A stretch of 64,000 nucleotides of DNA from positions 6,024 through 70,023 of the forward strand of contig JBPCKA010000094.1 of NCBI GenBank assembly GCA_051004735.1, read 5' to 3'. Shown here piece by piece: positions 24,018 to 32,314 of this stretch (position 1 is its first letter; every line of letters begins with the position of its first letter). Below the pieces are notes generated by a model that did no database searches, was not told where the DNA came from, and saw only the letters and a list, made by a program, of their open reading frames with translations. The translations under genes and the position numbers were made by a program. The DNA is from Euzebya sp051004735. Its GTDB lineage: Bacteria; Actinomycetota; Nitriliruptoria; Euzebyales; Euzebyaceae.

Positions 24018-24791
24018 GCCGTGAGACGGGGCGCCGAGCTATCCACAGGCCCGAGAGAAATCCCCGGCGTGGTGACGCAGACGTGGCCAACAGTCATGCG
24101 ATGTACGACAACTCGCATCGTTGATCCGGCCCAGGCCCTGGCGGACATGGCTCCGTTGATGGCAGACGAGAACACCCTCAGACCCACTTTCGACCGGGCC
24201 CGCAACGGCCTTCAGCTGGAGGTGCCGACACTGTGTGATCGGTGGAGGCAACTTGACACGCCTGGTGCCCGCCGATTCCTGGACCTTGAACGTCGAGGGG
24301 TTCTTGAACAGGAGAGCGACGGCGAGCGCGAGGCATTCCGACTCCTGTTCGCGGGACGCTGGCCAGTTCCTGATTGTCAGGTCGTGGTCCTGGGGGCGTT
24401 GCGCGCCGACTTCGTTTTCATCTCCGCCGGGGTGATCGTTGAGTACTTCGGCAAAGCCACCCATAAGGATCGATTCGTCGCGGATCTGACGCGTCTGCAT
24501 GCCCTTCAGGCCGCCGGGTTCATCGTCATCGTCGTGGTCGCCGGCATGCTCCGCGAAGCCACGCAGCTGTCGAACTACATCTACCGCCAGGTGCAGGTGC
24601 GTGAGGACTTGATCGCCAGGGGCGCCATACCGCGTCCTGTGCTACCACTCCAGCCACGGCGGATGCGGCCCCTGACCACCCCTGTAGGCGACCGGTCATC
24701 AGTCGATCACCGGCCACCTGGTGGTCCGGCCTCGCCGTCGGCGCGCACCAATTCCTCACACATTGAACATGACCCTCGGTGGCGCAAATGA
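24012..24791 (+). CDS. AbiEi/DUF559-like protein, probably truncated
   Basis: A 259-residue ORF. Residues ~25-50 (VMRCTTTRIVDPAQALADMAPLM) resemble the region preceding the C-terminal domain of AbiEi-type antitoxin-like proteins. Residues ~125-185 resemble a small DUF559/VSR-like nuclease fold: RADFVFISAGVIVEYFGK followed by DRFVADLTRLHALQAAGF. The usual N-terminal winged-helix part is absent, because the frame is closed by a stop at 23967. The last ~45 residues are low-complexity and probably not native. It is flanked on both sides by intergenic repeats. It may be a remnant or an acquired fragment. No partner toxin gene is adjacent. Confidence 0.45.
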   Translation: MRAVRRGAELSTGPREIPGVVTQTWPTVMRCTTTRIVDPAQALADMAPLMADENTLRPTFDRARNGLQLEVPTLCDRWRQLDTPGARRFLDLERRGVLEQESDGEREAFRLLFAGRWPVPDCQVVVLGALRADFVFISAGVIVEYFGKATHKDRFVADLTRLHALQAAGFIVIVVVAGMLREATQLSNYIYRQVQVREDLIARGAIPRPVLPLQPRRMRPLTTPVGDRSSVDHRPPGGPASPSARTNSSHIEHDPRWRK

Positions 24792-24892
24792 CGAAGGGTC
24801 ATACCCGCAGGTCAACGACCCGTGGTGCCTCCCCGGGGCACACATTGACCATGGTTGAGGGGCAGACCAGAGCACTCCCTGTTCAATGTGTG
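24757..24892. repeat. 12-bp perfect inverted repeat with internal related copy
   Basis: CACACATTGAAC at 24757-24768 and GTTCAATGTGTG at 24881-24892 are exact reverse complements. A third, related string CACACATTGACC lies at about 24840. The downstream arm runs into two tandem GTGCGGTTTGGGAGGGG-like strings (24891-24930), just before the 3' end of glpX. Confidence 0.7.
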
Positions 24893-24935
24893 CGGTTTGG
24901 GAGGGGCGGGGTGCGGTTTGGGAGGGGAGGGGAAG

Positions 24936-25916
24936 TCAGGCGCCGTCGGCACCCAGCTCCTTCAGTTTGGTGGTGGTGTGGCTGGCCTTGATGTAGCGGA
25001 CGGTGCCGGACTTTCCGCGCATGCACAGCGAGTCGGTGACCACGCCCCGGCCGGTGTAGTTGACCCCGTCCACCAGGTCCCCGGTAGTGACGCCCGTGCA
25101 GACGAAGAAGGTGTCCTCACTTGACACCAGGCGTTCGGTGGTCAACACCTCGTTCAGGTCATAGCCCTGGTCGGCGGCAGCTCGCGCTTCCTCATCACTA
25201 CGTGCCCACAAACGGCCCAGCATCTGCCCCCCCAACGCGCGGATGGCGCAGGCCGTCACGACCCCCTCGGGGGTACCGCCGATGCCGATCAGGACATCTA
25301 CGTTCTTGTCGGGCATTGCCGCCAACAGCCCTCCCGCGACATCGCCGTCCATCAGCAATCGCAGCCGGGCCCCGGCATCCCGGACCTGCTGGGCCATGTC
25401 GGCGTGGCGGTCACGGTCAAGCATGATGACGGTCAGGTCACTGACGCTCTTGCCCTTCGCCTTGGCGATTCCGGCCAGATTGTGTGCCAGGGGGGCGTCG
25501 ATGTCGACCACCCCCGCCGCATCGGCGCCCACTACCCATTTGTTCATGTACACCATGGGCCCGGGGTTGAACATCGAGCCTCGAGGGGCCATCGCCAGGA
25601 CGGCCAGGGAACCGGGCCGACCCTGCGCCAACAGCCGGGTGCCATCGATGGGGTCCACCGCGATGTCGGTCTCGGGACCGTTGCCGGAGCCGACCTGCTC
25701 CCCGTTGAACAACATCGGGGCTTCGTCCTTCTCGCCCTCGCCGATCACGACGACACCGTCCATCTGCACGGTCGTCAGCATCTTGCGCATGGCATCCACG
25801 GCGGCCTGGTCTCCGGCCTCCTTGTTGTTGCGTCCCATCCACCGGCCGGCCGCGATGGCGGCGGCCTCCGTGGCACGGACAAGTTCAAGGGCGAGGTTGC
25901 GATCAGGCTTGGTCAT
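24936..25916 (-). CDS. glpX: Fructose-1,6-bisphosphatase class II
   Basis: GlpX-type fructose-1,6-bisphosphatase of gluconeogenesis, 326 residues. Metal and phosphate-binding motifs of the Li-sensitive phosphatase fold are visible: GEGEKDEAPML near residue 58 and VDPIDGTRLLAQG near residue 88. GIGGTPEG near residue 213 is also conserved in the family. In actinobacteria this is normally the main FBPase. The ATG at 25916 is taken as start because TAGCCT ends 8 nt upstream; an ATG at 25919 directly before it is possible. Confidence 0.95.
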   Translation of the reverse strand: MTKPDRNLALELVRATEAAAIAAGRWMGRNNKEAGDQAAVDAMRKMLTTVQMDGVVVIGEGEKDEAPMLFNGEQVGSGNGPETDIAVDPIDGTRLLAQGRPGSLAVLAMAPRGSMFNPGPMVYMNKWVVGADAAGVVDIDAPLAHNLAGIAKAKGKSVSDLTVIMLDRDRHADMAQQVRDAGARLRLLMDGDVAGGLLAAMPDKNVDVLIGIGGTPEGVVTACAIRALGGQMLGRLWARSDEEARAAADQGYDLNEVLTTERLVSSEDTFFVCTGVTTGDLVDGVNYTGRGVVTDSLCMRGKSGTVRYIKASHTTTKLKELGADGA

Positions 25917-25930
25917 CATTTGGCAGGCTA
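25917..25930 (-). promoter_or_regulatory. Leaderless-type -10 element for glpX
   Basis: TAGCCT (minus strand, 25925-25930) ends 8 nt before the ATG at 25916. Confidence 0.5.
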
Positions 25931-25968
25931 CTCCGTCGGCATCAGCAGACCCCCCGTGGGGACGTGGA

Positions 25969-26754
25969 TCAGCGGTGCTTCCAGGCCGTGGCCGACCAGC
26001 CCGACGTGGTCTTGGGATTCGGGGCGGTCAGGGCGGTGTAGTCCCCACCCGCCTCGGCCAACGCGTGTAAGCCGTCGTTCTCCGCCGCGACCCGGTCTCC
26101 CAAGCCCGTGAAGCGGTCGAACTGCGCTTTGAGGAATGTCACGGTGCGCAGGTCGTTGGCGGCGATCGACTGGGCAACCTCCAACCCGACAGGCAGCGGG
26201 TCAGCGCCCGTCAGCCGCTGGACAATGCCCAGGCGGTGGGCCTCGGTCACGTCGATTGTCCGTGATGTCAGGACCAGGTCCTTGGCCTGACCATGCCCGA
26301 CCAACCCGACCAACTTGGCCGCCCCGACGGGAAAACCCAGAGAGGCACCGGGGAAGCGCACCACCGTGTCGGGTGCGGCCACGCGGATGTCGGCTGCCAT
26401 CGCAACCTCGGCGCCACCCCCCACACAGGCCCCCTGCAGCACGGCCACGGTGGCCTTGGGGCATGTCGCGACCATCTCATAGACCTGACTGAACAACTCC
26501 ATACGCCGGACCTGCCCCGCCAGGTCCAGGGGCTCTTTCACATCGGCTCCGGCCGAGAAATGCCCGGCGTTGCCGCGCAGCACGACCACGGCCACCCGGT
26601 GGTCATTGACGGCGTCGGTCAGGGTGTCCAGCAAGCTGGCCAGCAGCGCGGTGTTCATCGCGTTTCGAGCCTGTGGCCGGGACAGGGTGACGGTCCGTAT
26701 CACCATCCCCTGGGCATTGGCGGCGGAGATGTCGTGAATCTGGACTAGTGGCAT
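25969..26754 (-). CDS. Enoyl-CoA hydratase/isomerase family protein
   Basis: Crotonase-fold enzyme, 261 residues, probably in fatty-acid or branched acid oxidation. The oxyanion-hole segments are LRGNAGHFSAGADVKE near residue 60 and VLQGACVGGGAEVAMAADIRVA near residue 100. Of the two acids used by classical hydratases, the first position (after GGG) is AEVA, so Glu is present, while the second (FPGASLGFPVG) lacks the usual Glu. It could therefore be an isomerase or another crotonase. The ATG at 26754 follows TAATCT by 8 nt; the longer frame upstream is not protein-like. The precise substrate cannot be told. Confidence 0.85.
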   Translation of the reverse strand: MPLVQIHDISAANAQGMVIRTVTLSRPQARNAMNTALLASLLDTLTDAVNDHRVAVVVLRGNAGHFSAGADVKEPLDLAGQVRRMELFSQVYEMVATCPKATVAVLQGACVGGGAEVAMAADIRVAAPDTVVRFPGASLGFPVGAAKLVGLVGHGQAKDLVLTSRTIDVTEAHRLGIVQRLTGADPLPVGLEVAQSIAANDLRTVTFLKAQFDRFTGLGDRVAAENDGLHALAEAGGDYTALTAPNPKTTSGWSATAWKHR

Positions 26755-26768
26755 GGGCCCGCAGATTA
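26755..26768 (-). promoter_or_regulatory. Leaderless-type -10 element for the enoyl-CoA hydratase gene
   Basis: TAATCT (minus strand, 26763-26768) ends 8 nt before the ATG at 26754. Confidence 0.55.
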
Positions 26769-26856
26769 GCGGCCAGCGGTGTCCCTCAGCCGTCACTGAC
26801 CAACGCTCACCGCTAGCGTTTGAGACTGACATTGGACGAACAGGGCGGAGGTAACG

Positions 26857-27825
26857 GTGCTGCTGGGCTGGTTTGTGTACGCCGACGGGAAGGAAGTCGA
26901 CAGCGGCACCTCGCTGGCCGAGGTCAGGCCACAACGCTCGGACGGCGAGTTCGTGTGGATCCGGGTGGTCGAGCCGACTCCCGGCGAGATCCGGGAATTG
27001 ACGGCGGTCTTCGGACTGCCGGAACTTGCGGTCGAGGACGCGGTCACGGCCCATCAACGTCCGAAGTTGGAACGCTACGACGACACCGTCTTCCTGGTCC
27101 TGAAGCCCGCCGAGTACAACGATCAGGCCGAGACCATCTCACTGGGTGAGATCCACGTGTTCCAGGGACGGGGGTTCTGCATTACGGTCAGGCATGGGGA
27201 CATCGGTCAACTGAGCGACGTTCATCAGCGGTTGGAAGCAACCCCCGAACTGATGGCGCTGGGCTCAGCTGCGGTGTTGTACGCCGTCGCCGACCAGGTC
27301 GTTGATGCCTACATCCCGGTCATCCAGGGTCTTGAGGTGGACATCCTGCAGATCGAACGGGCGGTGTTCGATCAGGATCAGCAGCCACCGACCGAGCGAA
27401 TCTACGGCCTGATCCGTGAGGTGCTCGAATTCCAACGCGCCACCTCGAATCTGCTGCTGCCGCTGGATGACCTGGCCAAGGGCAGGATCGCCGGGGTGGA
27501 CAGGGGCATGAACCCGTTTTTCCGCGACGTGGCCGATCACGCGCAGCTGGTCCAGGAGAGCGCTGAGAACTTCCGCGAACTTCTCAGCGACGCGCTGCAA
27601 GCCAATCTGGCCTTCATCGGACTGCAGGAGAACCGGGATCAGCGAAAGATCTCCGCCTGGGCGGCCATCGCCCTGGTCCCCACCATCATCGGAGGGATCT
27701 GGGGCATGAACGTCGGATCCCTCCCCTTCACGGACTCGTTCTTGGGATTTCCGGTCCTGATCCTGATCATGGCGTCGGTATCGGGATACCTGTACTGGCG
27801 GCTGCACCGCAGCGGCTGGTTGTGA
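26857..27825 (+). CDS. corA: CorA family magnesium/cobalt transporter
   Basis: Pentameric divalent-cation channel of the inner membrane, 322 residues. A large cytoplasmic N-terminal domain is followed by a long helix and two C-terminal transmembrane segments. The signature GMN (WGMNVGS) lies at the end of the first one near residue 285, and the basic tail (RLHRSGWL) ends the protein. The GTG at 26857 is preceded by GGAGGT at good spacing. A possible -10 TAGCGT lies about 40 bp upstream, so this gene, unlike many in the window, probably has a leader. Confidence 0.93.
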   Translation: MLLGWFVYADGKEVDSGTSLAEVRPQRSDGEFVWIRVVEPTPGEIRELTAVFGLPELAVEDAVTAHQRPKLERYDDTVFLVLKPAEYNDQAETISLGEIHVFQGRGFCITVRHGDIGQLSDVHQRLEATPELMALGSAAVLYAVADQVVDAYIPVIQGLEVDILQIERAVFDQDQQPPTERIYGLIREVLEFQRATSNLLLPLDDLAKGRIAGVDRGMNPFFRDVADHAQLVQESAENFRELLSDALQANLAFIGLQENRDQRKISAWAAIALVPTIIGGIWGMNVGSLPFTDSFLGFPVLILIMASVSGYLYWRLHRSGWL

Positions 27826-27966
27826 CCCGGGGACGATTCTTACCGCATCGGGTGTGGGGACTGCCCGCCCACCGGCCTGAAGAACGCGGGTAGCAACCAC
27901 TGGGCGTCAGCCGCGGCGTGTCCCGTGGTCAGCTCGCCAAGCGCTCAGGTGATTCCTGCGCTGCAT

Positions 27967-28710
27967 TCATAGGGCAGAGAGTTCTCCTCGCTTGGCCGGC
28001 TGCTGGACAATGAAGGTCTTTCGAGCCAATCGTCGCGTCACAAACCTGGGTGCAACCACTGCTGTCCGATAGGCGCGTCGCAGCGATTCGGCACGCGGCC
28101 TGTCACCCACATACTGCGGATTCGGTGCAGGCAGACCCAGCGCCTCGGCATAGGCGCGGGCAAAACGCAGATGACCCAAGGCAGAGGGGTGGATCCGGTC
28201 GAGGGCCAGTTCCCCACGGCTGAGGGGATGCGGCTGTCCCAGATCGATCACGATCACGCCGTGGCGGTTCGCGGCGCGATTGGTGGCGTCGTTCAGCGCA
28301 GCCACGCGCCCTTTCAACAGACGCGCGACCAGGCTGGCATGACCAAGATCGGGAAGCAGGGCCGTCACGATCGTCGCCTGGGGGCACTGCTCATGCAGTT
28401 CGGCGAAGATCTGCTGGATCACCCGGGCGATCGACTCCACGGGGTAGCGAACAGCGATGATGTCGTTGATGCCCGCCACGACGCTGATCAGGTCTGGGCA
28501 CAGTGCGACGGCAGCGGGAACCTGGTCGGCCAGTACCTCTGCTGCCCGGACGCTGGGACGAGCCAGGTTGGCATAGACCGCCGGGGGGTTATTCACACTC
28601 ACGCTGTGGGCAAGCAGATCGGCGAATCCGCGCAGTTTCCCGTCCGGGTAGTAGTCCCCCACTCCGGTGGTCAGCGAATCTCCCAGCGCCACAAACCGTC
28701 GAAATCGCAT
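27967..28710 (-). CDS. SGNH/GDSL-type hydrolase
   Basis: SGNH-fold esterase, 247 residues, without an obvious signal peptide. Block I is ALGDSLTTGVGD near residue 7 with the nucleophilic Ser. Block III is VAGINDII near residue 87. Block V is DRIHPSALGH near residue 185 with catalytic Asp and His. This type is common in actinobacteria and acts on diverse esters; the substrate is unknown. The ATG at 28710 is supported by TACATT ending 8 nt upstream and is preferred over 28719. It is convergent with corA, 141 bp apart. Confidence 0.88.
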   Translation of the reverse strand: MRFRRFVALGDSLTTGVGDYYPDGKLRGFADLLAHSVSVNNPPAVYANLARPSVRAAEVLADQVPAAVALCPDLISVVAGINDIIAVRYPVESIARVIQQIFAELHEQCPQATIVTALLPDLGHASLVARLLKGRVAALNDATNRAANRHGVIVIDLGQPHPLSRGELALDRIHPSALGHLRFARAYAEALGLPAPNPQYVGDRPRAESLRRAYRTAVVAPRFVTRRLARKTFIVQQPAKRGELSAL

Positions 28711-28724
28711 CTGCGGCAAATGTA
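28711..28724 (-). promoter_or_regulatory. Leaderless-type -10 element for the SGNH hydrolase gene
   Basis: TACATT (minus strand, 28719-28724) ends 8 nt before the ATG at 28710. Confidence 0.5.
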
Positions 28725-28812
28725 ATCCGATTGGTCCAGGTGCGATGTCACACCCGTGTGGTTAGCTTGTGTGGTAGAACGTCTGTTCGTGAATCACATG
28801 AGAGGAATTCAC

Positions 28813-29016
28813 ATGTCCGCGCTTCCCCAGTCAGTGCTCCAACCGCTGCTCACCGTGTCAGAGGTGGCCGACTATCTCCGGGTATCGGAGATGACGGTGT
28901 ACCGCCTGATCTCAAGTCGTGAGCTGGGTGCGACCAAGGTCGGTCGCTGCTGGCGCGTACCGGATGAGGACCTCACGGCCTACATCGATGATCGCCACGT
29001 GCCCAAGGCAAGTTGA
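28813..29016 (+). CDS. Small helix-turn-helix (excisionase/MerR-fold) DNA-binding protein
   Basis: A 67-residue protein consisting almost entirely of one winged HTH_17/excisionase-type domain. LLTVSEVADYLRVSEMTVYR forms the helix-turn-helix, then GATKVGRCWRVPDEDLTAYI the wing and last helix. Such stand-alone proteins occur widely in actinobacteria as regulators as well as in mobile elements; no integrase or attachment site is seen here, so a housekeeping regulator is more likely. The start at 28813 has GAGGA seven bases upstream. An in-frame ATG at 28798 is less well placed. Confidence 0.82.
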   Translation: MSALPQSVLQPLLTVSEVADYLRVSEMTVYRLISSRELGATKVGRCWRVPDEDLTAYIDDRHVPKAS

Positions 29017-29041
29017 GACCCGGGCAGCAACGACCGCGAGG

Positions 29042-30307
29042 TCAGCCGAAGCCGATCCAACCGGTGTCCAGTTCGGCCTCGTCCGCGGCGACAACTCGTT
29101 CGGTCGGTGCAGCGGGCAGAACACTGTCCATGTAATGGCGCACGGCTTGGGGAATGCCCACGTCCTCACCGGCCTGTTCGGAGAGCAACCATTTGTGTCG
29201 CAGCATGTCCAGGAAGGCCTCGACCGGTTCCAGTCGATCACGCAGTTCCTCGGGGATGGCTTGAATGGTCGGTTCGAACACCTCGGCCAGCCAGCGGTAT
29301 GCGGCGACCGATTGCGGGATCGGGCGCCCCTCGATGTTCTCATGCCACGACCGGAAGCTGGCAAGGTCGTTCAACAACAGGCGGGCCTGGTTCTCCTGCG
29401 CCCGGATACCAGTCAGATCAGTCAGCCGGGCCGCATGATGTCCCGCCTCGGTCACGCAGGTCCGCAACCGCATCAAGCCGTTCTCGGTCCCCGGGATGGA
29501 CTCGATCTCCACCTCGTTGACATGGAAGCCCAACTGGTTCAACCGCCTGATCCGCTGGTCGATCTTGAACCGTTCACCAACCCCGACGATCTCCTCGCGG
29601 GTCAGTTCGGTCCACAACCGCTGATAGCGAAGATCGAGTTGGTCGGCCATCTCAACGGGGTCCAGACCATCACCGATGGCCAGTTCGGCCTGCACGTCCA
29701 TCAGGCCGCCCGCGAAGTTCAACTGGGCGATCTCAAGATCCTCCCGGCGTTGCCCATCGCTCAACATGGCGTGGTGTTCGCCGGTCTCCATGTCGACGAC
29801 GTAGGCGGCCAGCGCACCACCGTCGCGCTTCAGCAAGGTGTTGTTCAGCGAACAGTCGCCCCAGTAGTAGCCCGCCAGGTGGATGCGGACCAGCAGCAAC
29901 GACAACGCGTCCAGCAGCCCCTCGGTGACCTGTGAGGTGGCGGTAAGCGTCCCCCAGCGCTGACTGAACAGATGTCGATAAGGCAGGCTGTAGTCCAGGT
30001 AGCGGGTGATGAGCACGTCATCCAGCTCCTGGCGTTGGACGACCCCGACACGCTCGACGACGGGCAGCGAATCCTCTGCCATGGCGCCTAGCAGCCGGTA
30101 CTCCCGCATGGCGTCGTTGCCAGGCAGTTCTTTCAGCGCGTAGATCGCATCGTCCGTCGCCAGGAAGCGCACCACATGCCTGTGGGTCCCTCGAGCCACC
30201 TCGACCAGAGACTCCTGGTCCCACTCCTGCAGCGGAGATGTCCAGTCGGGTTCCACCAGGAAGGGCGCGCTACGGCGTGCGACCAACCTCCAGGAACGTT
30301 GTGACAT
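29042..30307 (-). CDS. DUF4032 protein with kinase-like N-terminal domain
   Basis: A 421-residue protein of an actinobacterial family. The N-terminal half looks like a small lipopolysaccharide-kinase/RIO-like fold: IYALKELPG near residue 58 could supply the ATP-binding Lys, and YYWGDCSLNNTLL near residue 150 matches a catalytic loop with Asp and Asn, followed by VVDMETGE as a DFG-like segment. The C-terminal half, from about residue 220, is the DUF4032 region and is mostly helical. No substrate is known to me. The start is ATG 30307, with TAGGCT ending 6 nt upstream. It is divergent from phoU copy 2. Confidence 0.75.
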   Translation of the reverse strand: MSQRSWRLVARRSAPFLVEPDWTSPLQEWDQESLVEVARGTHRHVVRFLATDDAIYALKELPGNDAMREYRLLGAMAEDSLPVVERVGVVQRQELDDVLITRYLDYSLPYRHLFSQRWGTLTATSQVTEGLLDALSLLLVRIHLAGYYWGDCSLNNTLLKRDGGALAAYVVDMETGEHHAMLSDGQRREDLEIAQLNFAGGLMDVQAELAIGDGLDPVEMADQLDLRYQRLWTELTREEIVGVGERFKIDQRIRRLNQLGFHVNEVEIESIPGTENGLMRLRTCVTEAGHHAARLTDLTGIRAQENQARLLLNDLASFRSWHENIEGRPIPQSVAAYRWLAEVFEPTIQAIPEELRDRLEPVEAFLDMLRHKWLLSEQAGEDVGIPQAVRHYMDSVLPAAPTERVVAADEAELDTGWIGFG

Positions 30308-30319
30308 CACAACAGCCTA
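30308..30319 (-). promoter_or_regulatory. Leaderless-type -10 element for the DUF4032 gene
   Basis: TAGGCT (minus strand, 30314-30319) ends 6 nt before the ATG at 30307. Confidence 0.45.
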
Positions 30320-30347
30320 AGCAGAAGTCTGGGGGACGCTGCTCGGC

Positions 30348-30361
30348 TAGTGTCCGGGACC
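30348..30361 (+). promoter_or_regulatory. Leaderless-type -10 element for the second phoU
   Basis: TAGTGT at 30348-30353 ends 8 nt before the ATG at 30362. It lies only 28 bp from the opposing element of the DUF4032 gene. Confidence 0.5.
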
Positions 30362-31078
30362 ATGGATGCCGATGACGACAACGCCTACGACCCGCTGCTG
30401 GGGTTGGAGAGTGAACAGGCTCGTCCCAGCCTGCGTCTGGACTTCCAGGAGGCACTGAAGGACTGCGATCAGGCGTTGTTGGCGGCTGGCGCAGCGGTGG
30501 CCCAGGCAATACAGCCCATGACCGAGGCATTCCTGACCGGCGACGCCCACACGGCAGCCAGATTGATCGGTGCCGACCGGCAGGTGGACCGGGCCTGTCA
30601 CGCGCTGGAAGACCGGTGTTTCCTGCTGATTGCCCGCCAGTCCCCGGTGGCAAGTGACCTCCGACGCCTGGTGGCCGTCCTGAAGTGCGTGCAGGATGTC
30701 GCCAGATCCGGCGATCTGCTACGGCACGTCGGTGAGTCGCTGACCTGGATCCACCCGCCGTCGCTCCCCGCGAAGCTTCGCGAAACGGTTCAGCAACTGG
30801 GCGACATCAGCCACGATCTGTTCACCCGTGGTCTGCGCTCCTGGCAGGTTGGGGACGCGCTAGCCGCCAACGAACTTGAACAGGACGACGATCAGGTGGA
30901 TCTGCTGCAGAAAGTCCTGCTCACCGACCTGTACACGGGCACCCAGTCAGTCGAGGAGGCCGTCAGCCTGGCCCTCATCGCGCGCTATTACGAACGGATC
31001 GCGGATCACGGCGTGGAGATCGCCCACCAGACCTCCTATGTCGTCACCGGTCAGAGACCGCCCGCAGGCTCAGGCTGA
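30362..31078 (+). CDS. phoU: Phosphate uptake regulator PhoU, copy 2
   Basis: Second PhoU-family protein, 238 residues, diverged from the copy at 20013. It has an N-terminal extension of about 30 acidic residues (MDADDDN start) before the first helical repeat. The acidic signatures are GADRQVDRACHALEDR near residue 75, LEQDDDQVDLLQKV near residue 178 and YERIADHGVEIAHQT near residue 215. It lies away from phosphate genes, beside a DUF4032 gene. Bacteria with two PhoU proteins often use them for partly different signals; its specific job is not shown here. Confidence 0.85.
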   Translation: MDADDDNAYDPLLGLESEQARPSLRLDFQEALKDCDQALLAAGAAVAQAIQPMTEAFLTGDAHTAARLIGADRQVDRACHALEDRCFLLIARQSPVASDLRRLVAVLKCVQDVARSGDLLRHVGESLTWIHPPSLPAKLRETVQQLGDISHDLFTRGLRSWQVGDALAANELEQDDDQVDLLQKVLLTDLYTGTQSVEEAVSLALIARYYERIADHGVEIAHQTSYVVTGQRPPAGSG

Positions 31079-31108
31079 GAACCTGCTCGGCTGGTGTACC
31101 TGGTCACC

Positions 31109-31285
31109 TCAGCTGGTCGTGATCTTAGCCTCCACCGCCTGCTGGATCTCGGGTGTGACCTCGGCGATGTCGTGCTCGTCCTTGGCGTGGGCGGCAACCT
31201 TGCCGAACAGTTCGTCCTTGGACTCGGCGTCAAAGGTTGCGGCGCAGCCTGGCATCACATTGCCACAGGCGAATTCGTAGGTCAT
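31109..31285 (-). CDS. DUF1059 small protein
   Basis: A 58-residue ORF starting at 31285, matching the DUF1059 family of small proteins. It begins with YEFACG and continues NVMPGCAATFDAESKDEL, giving two closely spaced cysteines, then AAHAKDEH with two histidines, a C2H2-like set that could bind a metal. AAGGA lies eight bases before the ATG. The start overlaps the stop of the upstream histidine kinase gene by ATGA, so the two are probably translationally coupled. The function of DUF1059 is unknown. Confidence 0.8.
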   Translation of the reverse strand: MTYEFACGNVMPGCAATFDAESKDELFGKVAAHAKDEHDIAEVTPEIQQAVEAKITTS

Positions 31286-32163
31286 GACAGAGTTCCTTCA
31301 CTGATTGGAAGACGCAACCAGAAGTGATTGCCGTCGTCATCGACCTTAAGCCCAATCTGTCCGTGATGTGCAACGATCAGTGATCGGCAGACGTGCAGAC
31401 CCAAGCCCAGCCCCTCAACCGTCGTGCTGCCCCGTTCGAAAGGCTCGAACATCCGGCGGGCGACCTGGGGAGGGATGGGAGCGCCGGGAGAGCTGATCGC
31501 CACCTCGCCGAACAACCCTCGGCCACGCACCGTCACCCGCGGTGTGCCGTGCCCATGTTTCCGGGCGTTCTCCAGCAGGTTGTCAAGGATCTGCCCGAAG
31601 CGGTCGATGTCGATCATCACGCGGACATCGTCCTTCACCTGCAGATCGGGAACCTGCAGGGACCGTGCGTCCACGACCTCACGGACCGCCTGGCCCAGAT
31701 CATGTGGCTCGACGTTGAGTTCCAGGCGGCCCAGGGCAACGCTGGTTGCATCCAAGGCGTCATCGGCCAGGCGCTGCAACCTGCTCACCTGGACGTTGAT
31801 GCCACCGAGTGCATGGGCCTGCAACTCCCGATCATCCTCGGCATGATCCAGGACATCCGTCCAGCCCTTGATCATGGTCAACGGTGAACGCAACTCGTGG
31901 GCAATCAATCCCAGATAGCGGTCCCGGTGCAGTGCGATTGCCTGTGTGGTGGAGCCCCCAGCGGCAACTCCTTCTCGACCGGCCTCCACGAACGTCCCTA
32001 CCCACCGGTCCAACACACCCCGGGCCACCCCATAGCGTTCGGCGACGGCTTCAGGGCTGACCCCGCCCAGGACGGCCAACACCGCCGTGGCCCGCGCGTC
32101 GCCAGCGTGTTCCGGCGCAGACTGAATCAGTGCCCCCGTCGGCCCCTCGCCTAACTGAATCAC
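31282..32163 (-). CDS. Cytoplasmic histidine kinase with N-terminal helix-turn-helix
   Basis: A 293-residue kinase with no transmembrane segment or PAS domain. Residues ~25-65 (ATAVLAVLGGVSPEAVAERYG) look like a transposase/homeodomain-type HTH. The HisKA box is LIAHELRSPLTMIKG near residue 87. The ATPase domain shows NLLENARKHGHG near residue 205 and GLGLGLHVCRS near residue 258. No response regulator gene adjoins. It is translationally coupled to the DUF1059 gene. A GGAAGGG Shine-Dalgarno precedes the GTG at 32163. Whether the HTH binds DNA is open. Confidence 0.82.
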   Translation of the reverse strand: MIQLGEGPTGALIQSAPEHAGDARATAVLAVLGGVSPEAVAERYGVARGVLDRWVGTFVEAGREGVAAGGSTTQAIALHRDRYLGLIAHELRSPLTMIKGWTDVLDHAEDDRELQAHALGGINVQVSRLQRLADDALDATSVALGRLELNVEPHDLGQAVREVVDARSLQVPDLQVKDDVRVMIDIDRFGQILDNLLENARKHGHGTPRVTVRGRGLFGEVAISSPGAPIPPQVARRMFEPFERGSTTVEGLGLGLHVCRSLIVAHHGQIGLKVDDDGNHFWLRLPISEGTLS

Positions 32164-32314
32164 CGCAACCCTTCCAGAAAGCCCACAAGCGAGAAGATGT
32201 CGCCGGCAACCGTGTCGTCATCATGATGAGGCGTGATGGCCTAGGGCACCATGATCCTTCTGAGGGGTTCCGGGGGTCATTTAGGGCTAGTGCCATACAC
32301 TCTTAAATTTGGAC

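Noticed and set aside
28813..29016. HTH protein considered as a phage or element excisionase
   Set aside because: No integrase, attachment site or other mobile genes nearby; such stand-alone HTH proteins are common chromosomal regulators in actinobacteria.
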